DNA of 64,000 nucleotides from Paraburkholderia ultramafica (GTDB lineage: Bacteria; Pseudomonadota; Gammaproteobacteria; Burkholderiales; Burkholderiaceae): positions 119,436 to 183,435 of the forward strand of contig NZ_CADIKK010000017.1 in NCBI RefSeq assembly GCF_902859915.1, in the 5' to 3' direction. Each line of letters opens with the position of its first letter. The first letter of the stretch is position 1. Positions 33,644 through 42,968 of this stretch are shown in pieces. The position numbers and the translations under genes are program-made. The notes beneath the pieces were generated by a model, which saw nothing but the letters and a program-made list of their open reading frames with translations, had not been told where the DNA came from and searched no databases.

Positions 33644-34291
33644 TTACTGCTTCGGCGTACCGACAACTTCGACTTCCACGCGACGATCCGGTGCGAGGCA
33701 GGCGATGAGTTGCTTGCGGTTCTTCTGGTTGCAACCGGTCGTGACCGGGTTGCGAGGGCCCTTGCCTTCCGTATAGATACGGTTGGATTCGACGCCCTTG
33801 CTGACCAGATATGCCTTCACAGCTTGAGCACGGCGCAGCGACAGACGGTCGTTGTACTTGACCGTACCGATGCGGTCCGTGTGACCCGTTGCGACGACGA
33901 CTTCGAGGTTGATGCCTTGAATCTTCGATGCCAACTCGTCCAGCTTTTCCTTGCCGGCCGGCTTCAGGATTGCCTTGTCGAAGTCGAACAGCGCGTCAGC
34001 TTGATACGTAATCTTTTCGCTAGAGATAGCCGGTGGGGGTGCGACCGGAGCCGGCGGGGTCGGAGCCTGGGCAACCAGGGCGCCATCGCACTTTGCGTTG
34101 GCCGTTGCCGGCGTCCAGAATGCGTCGCGCCAGCAAAGCTCGTTCGTGCCGTTCATCCACACGTATTCGCCAGTACCATTCACCCAGTTGTCGTTGGTAG
34201 CTTGTCGCGACGCCGGCACCGACTGCGCCATGGCGGATGCAGCCATAACCGCGGTAGCTGCAATGAACGCGAGCTTTGAAAGTTTATTCAT
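33644..34291 (-). CDS. ompA: OmpA-family outer-membrane protein
   Basis: A 215-residue envelope protein. The signal peptide ends at ASAMA before QSVPAS. The N-terminal part (about 22-75) is short, with NDNWVNGTGEYVWMNGTNELCW, and is not a full 8-strand barrel. A Pro/Ala linker follows, then the OmpA C-terminal domain (about 95-210) that binds peptidoglycan: ALFDFDKAILKPAGKEKLDEL, VVVATGHTDRIGTVKYNDRLSLRRAQAV (split here) and the Asp/Arg site in APDRRVEVEV. The paired Cys in TGCNQKN and IACLAP match the Burkholderia OmpA form. It tethers the outer membrane to the cell wall. Confidence 0.92.
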   Translation of the reverse strand: MNKLSKLAFIAATAVMAASAMAQSVPASRQATNDNWVNGTGEYVWMNGTNELCWRDAFWTPATANAKCDGALVAQAPTPPAPVAPPPAISSEKITYQADALFDFDKAILKPAGKEKLDELASKIQGINLEVVVATGHTDRIGTVKYNDRLSLRRAQAVKAYLVSKGVESNRIYTEGKGPRNPVTTGCNQKNRKQLIACLAPDRRVEVEVVGTPKQ

Positions 34292-34768
34292 ATTTCTCCT
34301 CTCGAAATTGAGATTACCGCAGGTTTACTGCGAGCCTGTTGACGAAGACAAGTCATACATTGCTCGAAGTATAACATTGGTGCGGAACAAAAAACCTGGT
34401 GTGTAGACTTCGAGCAGTGTCTAACTCTTTGTGCGTTGGCATTTTGCCATATCGTTCCCTTCCGACGATAAAAAAATCCGCCCCCGATCAAATCCCCCCT
34501 CAATTGTGGTGCATGCGCAACAGAAGTAATCGCCGGAACGCGCCGCCAGTCATGGCTGAGCGGCGGATCGCCCCACGCACGAATCGCGCCTGACCGGCCC
34601 AAAAGCGGCGCGTCTACGGACGCTTTTGGGAGCGCCCTCTAATAGGTATACGTACCCTCGGCGGGAGCGGATTCACGGCATGTTAGAATCGCGTGATGCG
34701 TTGCGCCTGCAATGCTTACGCGAAGGCGACGGTGTAGCCGTCGCCTTGGCACGTAAAAGATACGGATA
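34292..34768. promoter_or_regulatory. Divergent promoter region between ompA and gyrA with two perfect stem-loops
   Basis: About 480 bases. On the ompA side TATACT (minus strand, 34373-34368) is a -10 candidate. CCCAAAAGCG (34598-34607) pairs perfectly with CGCTTTTGGG (34621-34630). On the gyrA side TAGAAT at 34684-34689 is a -10 candidate. AAGGCGACGG (34723-34732) and CCGTCGCCTT (34738-34747) form a perfect 10-bp stem in the presumed gyrA leader, 21 bases before its ATG. Confidence 0.55.
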
Positions 34769-37405
34769 ATGGATCAATTCGCCAAAGAGACTCTGCCAAT
34801 CTCCCTAGAGGAGGAAATGCGCCGTTCGTATCTCGATTACGCGATGAGCGTGATCGTAGGGCGTGCGCTTCCCGATGTTCGCGATGGCCTGAAGCCGGTG
34901 CACCGGCGCGTGCTGTACGCGATGCACGAACTGAACAACGACTGGAACCGCGCGTACAAGAAGTCGGCGCGTATTGTCGGCGACGTCATCGGTAAATATC
35001 ACCCGCACGGCGACACGGCTGTTTACGACACCATCGTCCGGATGGCGCAGGACTTCTCGCTGCGCTACATGCTGGTGGACGGCCAGGGCAACTTCGGGTC
35101 GGTCGACGGCGACAACGCCGCGGCGATGCGCTACACCGAAATCCGCATGGCGAAGATCGGCCACGAACTGCTGGCCGACATCGACAAGGAAACGGTCGAC
35201 TTCACGCCGAACTACGACGGCAGCGAAAACGAGCCGGCCATCCTGCCCGCGCGCATTCCCAATCTGCTGATCAATGGCTCGTCCGGCATCGCGGTCGGCA
35301 TGGCGACCAACATTCCGCCGCACAACCTCAACGAGGTCGTCGACGCCTGCCAGCACCTGCTCAAGAATCCGGAAGCCACGATCGACGAATTGATCGAGAT
35401 CATTCCGGCGCCTGATTTCCCGACCGCCGGCATCATCTACGGCGTGGCCGGCGTGCGCGACGGCTATCGCACCGGCCGCGGCCGCGTGGTGATGCGCGCG
35501 CTCACGCACTTCGAGGAAATCGACCGCGGCCAGCGCATGGCGATCATCGTCGACGAACTGCCGTACCAGGTGAACAAGCGCTCGCTGCTGGAGCGTATCG
35601 CCGAGCTGGTCAACGAGAAGAAGCTCGAAGGCATTTCCGACATCCGCGATGAATCCGACAAGAGCGGCATGCGCGTCGTGATCGAGCTGAAGCGCGGCGA
35701 AGTGCCGGAAGTCGTTCTCAACAATCTATATAAGGCGACCCAGCTTCAGGACACCTTCGGCATGAACATGGTCGCGCTGGTCGACGGCCAGCCGAAGCTG
35801 CTGAACCTGAAGGAAATGCTGTCGTGCTTCCTGTCGCATCGCCGGGAAGTATTGACGCGGCGCACTGTATACGAACTGCGCAAGGCGCGCGAACGCGGTC
35901 ACGTGCTCGAAGGCCTGGCGGTCGCGCTCGCCAACATCGACGAATTCATCGCGATTATCAAGGCCGCGCCGACCCCGCCGATCGCCAAGCAGGAATTGAT
36001 GGCGCGTCCGTGGGATTCGTCGCTGGTGCGAGAAATGTTGTCGCGCGCCGAGACCGAAAACGCGTCGGCGGGTGGCCGCGAAGCCTATCGTCCTGACGGC
36101 TTGAACCCGTCGTTCGGTATGCAGGCCGACGGCCTTTACCGTCTGTCCGACACCCAGGCTCAGGAAATTCTGCAGATGCGTCTGCAGCGCCTGACCGGCC
36201 TGGAGCAGGACAAGATCATCGGCGAGTACCGCGAAGTGATGGCGCAGATCGCCGACCTGCTGGACATTCTGGCTCGCCCGGAACGCATTACGGCGATCAT
36301 CGTCGACGAACTCACGTCGATCAAGGCCGAATTCGGCGACGCACGCCGCTCGAAGATCGAGCTGAACGCGACCGAACTGAACACCGAAGATCTGATCACG
36401 CCGCAGGAGATGGTCGTGACCATGTCGCACGCGGGCTACGTGAAATCGCAGCCGCTGTCCGAATATCGCGCGCAAAAGCGTGGCGGACGCGGCAAGCAGG
36501 CGACTTCCATGAAGGAAGACGACTGGATCGATACGCTGTTCATCGCTAACACACACGATCACATTCTGTGCTTCTCGAATCGCGGCCGTGTGTACTGGGT
36601 CAAGGTCTATGAAGTTCCGCAAGGTTCGCGGAACTCTCGCGGCCGCCCGATCGTCAATATGTTCCCGTTGCAGGAAGGCGAAAAGATCACGGTCGTGCTG
36701 CCGGTGAAGGAATTCTCGGCCGACAAGTTCGTGTTCATGGCCACCGCGTTGGGAACGGTAAAGAAGACGCCGCTGGAAGCCTTCAGCCGCCCGTTGCGCA
36801 AGGGTATTATTGCGGTCGGTCTGGATGACGGCGATTACCTGATCGGCGCGGCCATCACGGACGGCGAGCATGACGTGATGTTGTTCTCGGATTCGGGCAA
36901 GGCGGTTCGCTTCGACGAGAACGACGTGCGTCCGATGGGCCGCGAGGCCCGCGGTGTACGCGGCATGCAGCTTGAAGACGGACAGAGCGTGATCGCGTTG
37001 CTGGTCGCCGGCGACGAGCAGCAGTCGGTGCTCACCGCCACCGAAAACGGCTTCGGCAAGCGCACGCCGATCATCGAGTACACCCGTCACGGGCGCGGCA
37101 CGAAGGGCATGATCGCGATCCAGACGTCGGAGCGTAACGGCAAGGTCGTCGCAGCGACGCTGGTGGATCAGGAAGCGCAGATCATGCTGATCACCAATAC
37201 GGGCGTGCTGATTCGTACGCGCGTGTCGGAAATCCGCGAAATGGGACGTGCAACCCAAGGTGTTACACTCATCAGCCTTGACGAAGGGACCAAGCTTTCC
37301 GGTCTGCAACAGGTTGCTGAGGCGGAAGCGGAAGGTGATGTGGAAGGCGACGCCGAAGGTCCTGCCGAAGGTGACAACGGCAGTGAAGACGGTGGTGCAG
37401 CCTGA
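34769..37405 (+). CDS. gyrA: DNA gyrase subunit A
   Basis: An 878-residue topoisomerase subunit that breaks and rejoins DNA during negative supercoiling. Catalytic Tyr122 is in AAAMRYTEIRM, with numbering equal to E. coli. The quinolone-determining region reads HPHGDTAVYDTIVRMAQ: Thr83 and Asp87, the usual unmutated state in this lineage. The GyrA box is QKRGGRG near residue 565. The beta-pinwheel repeats follow (GRVYWVKVYEVPQ, FSDSGKAVRF, TNTGVLIRTRVSEIR). The end is an acidic Glu/Gly-rich tail of about 35 residues. It opens the run to serC and beyond. Confidence 0.98.
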   Translation: MDQFAKETLPISLEEEMRRSYLDYAMSVIVGRALPDVRDGLKPVHRRVLYAMHELNNDWNRAYKKSARIVGDVIGKYHPHGDTAVYDTIVRMAQDFSLRYMLVDGQGNFGSVDGDNAAAMRYTEIRMAKIGHELLADIDKETVDFTPNYDGSENEPAILPARIPNLLINGSSGIAVGMATNIPPHNLNEVVDACQHLLKNPEATIDELIEIIPAPDFPTAGIIYGVAGVRDGYRTGRGRVVMRALTHFEEIDRGQRMAIIVDELPYQVNKRSLLERIAELVNEKKLEGISDIRDESDKSGMRVVIELKRGEVPEVVLNNLYKATQLQDTFGMNMVALVDGQPKLLNLKEMLSCFLSHRREVLTRRTVYELRKARERGHVLEGLAVALANIDEFIAIIKAAPTPPIAKQELMARPWDSSLVREMLSRAETENASAGGREAYRPDGLNPSFGMQADGLYRLSDTQAQEILQMRLQRLTGLEQDKIIGEYREVMAQIADLLDILARPERITAIIVDELTSIKAEFGDARRSKIELNATELNTEDLITPQEMVVTMSHAGYVKSQPLSEYRAQKRGGRGKQATSMKEDDWIDTLFIANTHDHILCFSNRGRVYWVKVYEVPQGSRNSRGRPIVNMFPLQEGEKITVVLPVKEFSADKFVFMATALGTVKKTPLEAFSRPLRKGIIAVGLDDGDYLIGAAITDGEHDVMLFSDSGKAVRFDENDVRPMGREARGVRGMQLEDGQSVIALLVAGDEQQSVLTATENGFGKRTPIIEYTRHGRGTKGMIAIQTSERNGKVVAATLVDQEAQIMLITNTGVLIRTRVSEIREMGRATQGVTLISLDEGTKLSGLQQVAEAEAEGDVEGDAEGPAEGDNGSEDGGAA

Positions 37406-37529
37406 TCGCGTCGGCAGATTTCAGTCTCAGTTAATGGTTGAAAGCTAAGCTGCGCCGGGATTAATGGCGTGTTGGATCGATACGTATCCCGCGCAGCGCG
37501 CAGTCCAAGTTAATTTCTCTCAGGGAGTA

Positions 37530-38153
37530 ATGATGCAAAAACGATTCAAACAGCTGATGTTGCTGGCTGCCCTCGTGCCGACCTTCGCTATGGCTCAAGC
37601 ACTGCAAAGCTCGGCCCCGGCGGCCCCGGCGGCCCCGGCGGCTCCGGCTGCTGCCGCAGCACCGGTTGACCCGGCCAAGCAGGCTGCGATCAAGGACCTG
37701 CTGGACGCAATCGACGCACAGAAGCTGGTCGGCGCGATCGGCAACAGCGCGCAGATGCAGGCCAAGCAACTGGTTCCGGCTATCCTGTCGGACGCGCTGA
37801 GCGAAAACAAGACGATGACGGACAAGCAGAAGCAGGCTTCCGTCCCGGCGCTGCAAAAGAATGCAGTGCCGAAGCTGGTAGACGGTGCAGGTCAGGTGTT
37901 CGCAACGGACGCTTTCCGTCAGGACGCGATGCAGGCTCAGTACGACGCTTACGCGAAGTACTACAGCACGTCGGAAATCAAGGATCTGACCACGTTCTAC
38001 AAGAGCCCGACCGGCCGCAAGTTCATCCAGGTGCAAGACCAGGTTGGCCGCGACGTCGTGAACGGTTTGATGCAGAAGTACATGCCGCAATCGATCAAGG
38101 CAACGCGTGACCAGGCTGACAAGGAAGTCGCTTCGGTCAAGCCGGCCAAGTAA
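37530..38153 (+). CDS. DUF2059 family periplasmic protein
   Basis: A 207-residue exported protein. ATG 37530 or 37533 follows AGGGAG at 37522. The signal peptide MMQKRFKQLMLLAALVPTFA ends at AMA before QALQSS, then an Ala-Pro repeat (PAAPAAPAAPAAAAAP). The DUF2059 domain occupies about 120-190: FATDAFRQDAMQAQYDAYAKY (shown in part) and SEIKDLTTFYKSPTGRKFIQ. Its role is unknown; the family is secreted and all-helical. It often lies between gyrA and serC in Burkholderia. Confidence 0.85.
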   Translation: MMQKRFKQLMLLAALVPTFAMAQALQSSAPAAPAAPAAPAAAAAPVDPAKQAAIKDLLDAIDAQKLVGAIGNSAQMQAKQLVPAILSDALSENKTMTDKQKQASVPALQKNAVPKLVDGAGQVFATDAFRQDAMQAQYDAYAKYYSTSEIKDLTTFYKSPTGRKFIQVQDQVGRDVVNGLMQKYMPQSIKATRDQADKEVASVKPAK

Positions 38154-38504
38154 TTCCCGGGTCGAAAGGCTGCGCTGACCTCGCGCGAGCCGCCGCTGGT
38201 AGGCGCGCCAGGTAGGCTGTACCGCGTGCCGGGTTTGGCGGGTTGGCGGTGACAATGCGATAATGGCCGTTTGCGCACGCGCGCAGACGGCCATTTTCTT
38301 TTTCGGCGCGAAATCCCTGGCAGATTCGCCTGGCAGATTCGCTCGGCGGATTCGTTGTGGTAATTCGCTTTGGCCGGTTCGCGCTAACGAATCCGTGTCG
38401 TCGAATTCGCGTGGCCCGTTTCACCGTGGCTGCCTTTGTGGCTGCCACCTTCGCCGTTTTTTGCGCGATCTTTCATTTTTCGCGCCCGCTTCCAGGACTT
38501 CACG
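38154..38504. other. Intergenic region with a terminator and short degenerate repeats
   Basis: After the terminator at 38262-38301 the sequence has repeated variants of GGCAGATTCGC and GGATTCG (about 38318-38400). No gene is supported. The right end carries the promoter and ribosome binding site (AGGA near 38493) of serC. Confidence 0.5.
38262..38301 (+). terminator. Rho-independent terminator after the DUF2059 gene
   Basis: AATGGCCGTTTGCGC pairs with GCGCAGACGGCCATT (one G-T wobble) around the loop ACGC, followed by TTCTTTTT. Confidence 0.9.
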
Positions 38505-39587
38505 ATGCGCGTCTTTAATTTCTCAGCCGGCCCGGCGGCCATGCCCGAAGAAGTGCTGCGCCAGGCAGCCGACGAGATGCTCGATTGGCAGGGCAGTGGC
38601 ATGAGCGTGATGGAGATGAGCCATCGCGGCAAGGAATTCACCTCGATCCACGAGGACGCGCTCGTCGATCTGCGCGAGTTGGTCGCGGTGCCGGCAAGCC
38701 ATCGCATCCTGTTCCTGCAGGGCGGCGGTCTGGGCGAGAACGCAATCGTGCCGATGAACCTGCTCGGCGCGAAGCCGCGTGCGGACTTCGTCGTTACCGG
38801 TTCCTGGTCGCAGAAGTCTTTCAAGGAAGCGCAGAAGTACGGCACCGTGCATCTGGCCGCCAGCGGTCAGACGGCGGACGGTTTCACGCGGGCGCCGGCG
38901 CGCTCGGAGTGGCAGTTGTCGGACGATCCCGCGTATGTGCATCTGTGCACGAACGAGACCATCCACGGCGTCGAAACGTTCGAGATCCCCGACCTCGGCG
39001 ATATTCCGCTCGTCGCGGACGTGTCGTCGCACATCCTGTCGCGCCCGATGGACATCGCCAAATACGGCGTGCTGTTTGGCGGCGCGCAGAAGAATATCGG
39101 CATGGCCGGCGTGACGGTGGTGATCGTGCGCGAAGACATGCTGGATCGCGCGCAGGCGATCTGCCCGTCGGCGTTCGAATGGAAGATCGTCGCCGAGAAC
39201 AATTCGATGTACAACACGCCGCCCACCTACGCGATCTACATCGCCGGGCTGGTGTTCAAGTGGTTGAAGAAGCAGGGCGGCCTTGCCGCGATGGAAGCGC
39301 GCAATCTCGAGAAGTCGAAGCTGTTGTACGACGCGATCGACGCGAGCGGCTTCTATCTGAACAAGGTCGAGCGGCGCTCGCGCTCGCGGATGAACGTACC
39401 GTTCTTTCTCGCCGACGAGTCGCGCAACGAGGATTTCCTGGCCGGCGCGAAAGCGCGGGGAATGGTGCAGCTAAAGGGCCACAAGTCCGTCGGCGGCATG
39501 CGGGCGTCGATTTATAACGCCGTCCCGCTCGAAGGCGTCAAAGCGCTTGTCGAATACATGAAGGAATTCGAACAGCGCAATGCCTGA
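38505..39587 (+). CDS. serC: Phosphoserine aminotransferase
   Basis: A 360-residue PLP enzyme that makes 3-phosphoserine from 3-phosphohydroxypyruvate and glutamate, and also acts in pyridoxal phosphate synthesis. ATG 38505 begins MRVFNFSAGPAAMPEEVL, the family N-terminus. Conserved parts: LFLQGGGLGENAIVPMNLL, VADVSSHILSRPMD, and the PLP Lys in YGVLFGGAQKNIGMAG. It heads a run with pheA, hisC, tyrA and aroA, joining serine, aromatic and histidine synthesis. Confidence 0.97.
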   Translation: MRVFNFSAGPAAMPEEVLRQAADEMLDWQGSGMSVMEMSHRGKEFTSIHEDALVDLRELVAVPASHRILFLQGGGLGENAIVPMNLLGAKPRADFVVTGSWSQKSFKEAQKYGTVHLAASGQTADGFTRAPARSEWQLSDDPAYVHLCTNETIHGVETFEIPDLGDIPLVADVSSHILSRPMDIAKYGVLFGGAQKNIGMAGVTVVIVREDMLDRAQAICPSAFEWKIVAENNSMYNTPPTYAIYIAGLVFKWLKKQGGLAAMEARNLEKSKLLYDAIDASGFYLNKVERRSRSRMNVPFFLADESRNEDFLAGAKARGMVQLKGHKSVGGMRASIYNAVPLEGVKALVEYMKEFEQRNA

Positions 39588-39651
39588 GTCACACTGACTA
39601 GCAGGCGTGCGCATCCTTTCCAGCAGTTACCTGGCAGGACCGTTTTCACGC

Positions 39652-40734
39652 ATGGACGACGAACTCAATACCCGACTCAAACCCCTTCGCGAGCGCATCG
39701 ACGCGCTCGATGCGCAGTTGATCGCACTTCTGAATCAACGCGCCGCGGTGGCGCTCGAAGTGGGCGAGGTCAAGAAGCATTTCAACGCGCCGGTGTTCCG
39801 GCCCGAGCGCGAACAGCAGGTGATCGCGCGTTTGCAGGACATGAGCGAAGGGCCGCTCGCGAGCGAGCACATCAGCGCGATCTGGCGGGAGATCATGGCG
39901 GCAAGCCGTGCGCTCGAAAAGACCATCAAGGCCGCGTACCTCGGGCCGGTCGGCACCTATAGCGAACAGGCGATGCACGAGTACTTCGGTCAGTCGATCG
40001 AAGGCCTGCCGTGCCCGTCGATCGACGAAGTGTTTCGCTCGGTCGAAGCGGGCGCCGCGGAATTCGGCGTCGTGCCGGTCGAGAATTCGACCGAGGGCGC
40101 GGTGTCGCGCACGCTCGACCTGCTGCTGCAAACGCAACTGACGATCGGCGGCGAACTGGCCTTGCCGATTCACCACAATCTGTTGACGCTGGACGGCGGT
40201 TTGACCGGCGTGAAGCGGGTGTGCGCGCATGCGCAGGCGCTCGCGCAATGCCAGCGCTGGCTGTCGACGAACGCGCCGCATCTGGAGCGTCAGGCGGTGT
40301 CGAGCAATGCCGAGGCGGCACGGATGGCGGCGGAAGATCCGACCGTCGCGGCCATCGCCGGCGATCGCGCCGCGACCCATTACGGTTTGCAGGTGGTGAA
40401 CGCGCTGATCCAGGACGACCCGCACAACCGCACGCGCTTCGTGATGATCGGCAAGCAGCCGGCTGGCCCGAGCGGTTACGACCAGACTTCGCTGATCGTT
40501 TCGGTCGTGAACGAACCCGGTGCGATGGTCAAGCTGCTGGAGCCGCTCGCGCGCCATAGCGTGTCGATGACCCGTTTCGAATCGCGTCCGGCGCGCGTCG
40601 GCACGTGGGAGTACTACTTCTACATCGACGTCGAAGGCCATCGGGACGATCCGGCGGTTGCCGCCGCGCTCACCGAACTCGGCGAGAAGGCCGCGTTCCT
40701 GAAGATACTCGGTTCGTATCCGCGCGCCCGCTAA
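39652..40734 (+). CDS. pheA: Bifunctional chorismate mutase / prephenate dehydratase (P-protein)
   Basis: A 360-residue enzyme making phenylpyruvate for phenylalanine. ATG 39652 begins MDDELNTRLKPLRERIDALD; an upstream frame start at 39607 is less likely. Residues 1-90 are an AroQ chorismate mutase (RIDALDAQLIALLNQRAAVA, EVKKHF). Residues about 95-275 are the dehydratase (AAYLGPVGTYSEQAMHEYFG, VVPVENSTEGAVSRTLDLLL and NRTRFVMIG with the TRF motif). The C-terminal ACT domain (LIVSVVNEPGAMVKLLEPLA, MTRFESRPARVGTWEYYFYI) gives feedback control by Phe. Confidence 0.97.
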   Translation: MDDELNTRLKPLRERIDALDAQLIALLNQRAAVALEVGEVKKHFNAPVFRPEREQQVIARLQDMSEGPLASEHISAIWREIMAASRALEKTIKAAYLGPVGTYSEQAMHEYFGQSIEGLPCPSIDEVFRSVEAGAAEFGVVPVENSTEGAVSRTLDLLLQTQLTIGGELALPIHHNLLTLDGGLTGVKRVCAHAQALAQCQRWLSTNAPHLERQAVSSNAEAARMAAEDPTVAAIAGDRAATHYGLQVVNALIQDDPHNRTRFVMIGKQPAGPSGYDQTSLIVSVVNEPGAMVKLLEPLARHSVSMTRFESRPARVGTWEYYFYIDVEGHRDDPAVAAALTELGEKAAFLKILGSYPRAR

Positions 40735-40829
40735 CGGGAAGCCGGCAACTGGATGCAGGTAATGCGACGCGGGCGGCAGTCAGCCGCCCAGCCGCACATT
40801 CAACTACTCATAGTCGTTCGGAGATATTC

Positions 40830-41942
40830 ATGACAGTGTCTTTCGGTCCTTCCTACGTGCGCGCGATCGCGCCTTACATCGCCGGCAAGCCGATTTCGGA
40901 AGTGGCCCGCGAGTTCGGTCTGGATGAAGCGACCATCGTGAAGCTGGCATCGAACGAGAATCCGCTCGGCATGCCGGAGTCGGCGCAACGCGCGATGGTG
41001 CAAGCCGCCAGCGAACTGGGCCGCTATCCGGACGCGAATGGCTTCGAGCTGAAGGCCGCGTTGAGCGAACGCTATGGTGTGCCGGCCGACTGGGTCACGC
41101 TCGGCAACGGCAGCAACGACATCCTCGAAATCGCCGCGCATGCGTTCGTGGAAAAGGGGCAGTCGATCGTCTTCGCGCAGTATTCGTTCGCGGTCTACGC
41201 GCTGGCCACGCAAGGCGTGGGCGCACGCGCGATCGTCGTGCCGGCCGTCCAATACGGTCATGACCTCGACGCGATGCTCGCCGCGATCACCGACGACACG
41301 CGCCTCGTCTTCGTCGCCAACCCGAACAACCCGACCGGCACGTTCATCGAAGGTCCGAAGCTCGAAGCGTTTCTCGACAAGGTGCCGCGCCATGTGGCCG
41401 TCGTGCTCGACGAGGCGTACACGGAATACCTGCCGGAAGAAAAGCGCTACGACTCGATCGCATGGGTGCGCCGTTACCCGAATCTGCTGGTGTCGCGCAC
41501 GTTCTCGAAGGCGTTCGGCCTCGCCGGGCTGCGCGTCGGCTTCGCGATCGCGCAGCCCGAGTTGACCGATCTGCTGAATCGTCTGCGTCAGCCGTTCAAC
41601 GTGAACACGCTCGCGCAAGCCGCGGCGATCGCCGCGCTGAACGACAAGGCGTTTCTCGAGAAGAGCGCGGCGTTGAATGCGCAAGGCTATAGCCGTTTGA
41701 CCGACGCGTTCGACAAGCTCGGTCTCGAGTATGTGCCGTCGGACGGCAACTTCGTGCTGGTGCGTGTCGGCGACGACGCAGCGGCCGGCAACCGCGTCAA
41801 CCTCGAATTGCTGAAGCAGGGCGTGATCGTGCGTCCGGTCGGCAACTACGGTTTGCCGCAATGGCTGCGTATTACGATCGGCCTGCCGGAAGAAAACGAA
41901 GCGTTCCTCGCGGCGCTCGAAAAGACGCTCGCCACCGCGTAA
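40830..41942 (+). CDS. hisC: Histidinol-phosphate aminotransferase
   Basis: A 370-residue class I/II PLP aminotransferase. ATG 40830 (MTVSFGPSYVRAIAPYIAGK) is preferred to the long upstream frame. Conserved parts: IVKLASNENPLGMPESA, LGNGSNDILEIAAHAF, FVANPNNPTGTFI, VLDEAYTEY, and the PLP Lys in SRTFSKAFGLAGLRVGFAI. In beta-proteobacteria the HisC2 copy located between pheA and tyrA may also act on phenylpyruvate or hydroxyphenylpyruvate. The other histidine genes are not in the window, so a dual role is plausible. Confidence 0.95.
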   Translation: MTVSFGPSYVRAIAPYIAGKPISEVAREFGLDEATIVKLASNENPLGMPESAQRAMVQAASELGRYPDANGFELKAALSERYGVPADWVTLGNGSNDILEIAAHAFVEKGQSIVFAQYSFAVYALATQGVGARAIVVPAVQYGHDLDAMLAAITDDTRLVFVANPNNPTGTFIEGPKLEAFLDKVPRHVAVVLDEAYTEYLPEEKRYDSIAWVRRYPNLLVSRTFSKAFGLAGLRVGFAIAQPELTDLLNRLRQPFNVNTLAQAAAIAALNDKAFLEKSAALNAQGYSRLTDAFDKLGLEYVPSDGNFVLVRVGDDAAAGNRVNLELLKQGVIVRPVGNYGLPQWLRITIGLPEENEAFLAALEKTLATA

Positions 41943-42007
41943 GCGGTAATCCTTGACCCGCGCGCCTGATCGGCAAACCTCATCGGCATGAGTGGCGCGC
42001 TTTTTCT

Positions 42008-42949
42008 GTGACCGACGTGGCCGCGTTTTCTTTTAACAAGCTGGTGATTTTTGGTGTCGGCCTGATCGGCGGATCGCTCGCGCGCGCGCTGCGCGAACGC
42101 GGCGAGGCCGACGGGGCACGCACGGTGATCGGCGTCGGACGCTCGTCCGCGTCGAGCGAGCGCGCTTTGGCCTTGGGTGTGATCGACGGCGCCGCGGCGC
42201 TGAACGACGACGCCGCGCTGCGTGAAGCGCTGTCCGGCGCGGACCTCGTGCTGCTGGCGGCGCCCGTCGCGCAGACGCAGCCGCTGCTCGCGCGCATCGC
42301 GCCGTATCTCGACGCGGACACGATCGTCACCGATGCCGGCAGCACCAAATCGGACGTGGTCGGCGCGGCCCGCGCAGCGCTCGGCGCGCGGATCGGCCAA
42401 TTCGTGCCGGGACATCCGATTGCCGGCCGTGAGTCGAGCGGCGTGGACGCCGCGTTGCCCGATCTGTATGTGAACCGCAACGTCGTGCTGTGCCCGCTGC
42501 CGGAGAATGCGCCGCAAGCGGTCGAGCGGGTCGCGGGGATGTGGCGCGCCACCGGCGCCCTCGTGCGCGAAATGACGCCCGAGCAGCACGACCGCGTGTT
42601 CGCATCGGTCAGTCATTTGCCGCATGTGCTGTCGTTCGCGCTGGTCGAGCAGATTCTCAATTCGCCCGACGCCGCGTTGAAATTCTCATTCGCGGCGGGC
42701 GGCTTCCGCGACTTCACGCGCATCGCCGCGTCGAGCCCGGAAATGTGGCGCGACGTGTGCGTCGCCAATCGCATCGCGCTGCTCGATGAGCTCGACGCCT
42801 ATACGGCAGTGCTCGCGCGCCTGCGCACGGCGATCGAAGCCGCCGACGGCGCCGCGCTCGAAGCCATCTTCGCGCGTTCGCGAGTGGCGCGCACCGAGTG
42901 GCAGGAACAGCGCGCGACGGGCATGGCCCAGAGCGACGCGTCGAAATAA
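42008..42949 (+). CDS. tyrA: Prephenate dehydrogenase
   Basis: A 313-residue NAD(P)-dependent enzyme giving 4-hydroxyphenylpyruvate for tyrosine. It uses a GTG start (42008). Rossmann motif LVIFGVGLIGGSLARALRE; then DLVLLAAPVAQTQPLL, DAGSTKSDVV and FVPGHPIAGRESSGVDAA with the catalytic His, and later VFASVSHLPHVLSFALV. The family dimer domain is at the C-terminus. It lies 65 bases after hisC and 19 before aroA, which suggests one transcript. Confidence 0.95.
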   Translation: MTDVAAFSFNKLVIFGVGLIGGSLARALRERGEADGARTVIGVGRSSASSERALALGVIDGAAALNDDAALREALSGADLVLLAAPVAQTQPLLARIAPYLDADTIVTDAGSTKSDVVGAARAALGARIGQFVPGHPIAGRESSGVDAALPDLYVNRNVVLCPLPENAPQAVERVAGMWRATGALVREMTPEQHDRVFASVSHLPHVLSFALVEQILNSPDAALKFSFAAGGFRDFTRIAASSPEMWRDVCVANRIALLDELDAYTAVLARLRTAIEAADGAALEAIFARSRVARTEWQEQRATGMAQSDASK

Positions 42950-42968
42950 CCGGAAACTGGACTCAATC

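Noticed and set aside
35015..35029. Quinolone-resistance change in gyrA (Thr at position 83)
   Set aside because: Thr83 with Asp87 is the usual unmutated state in Burkholderia and relatives.
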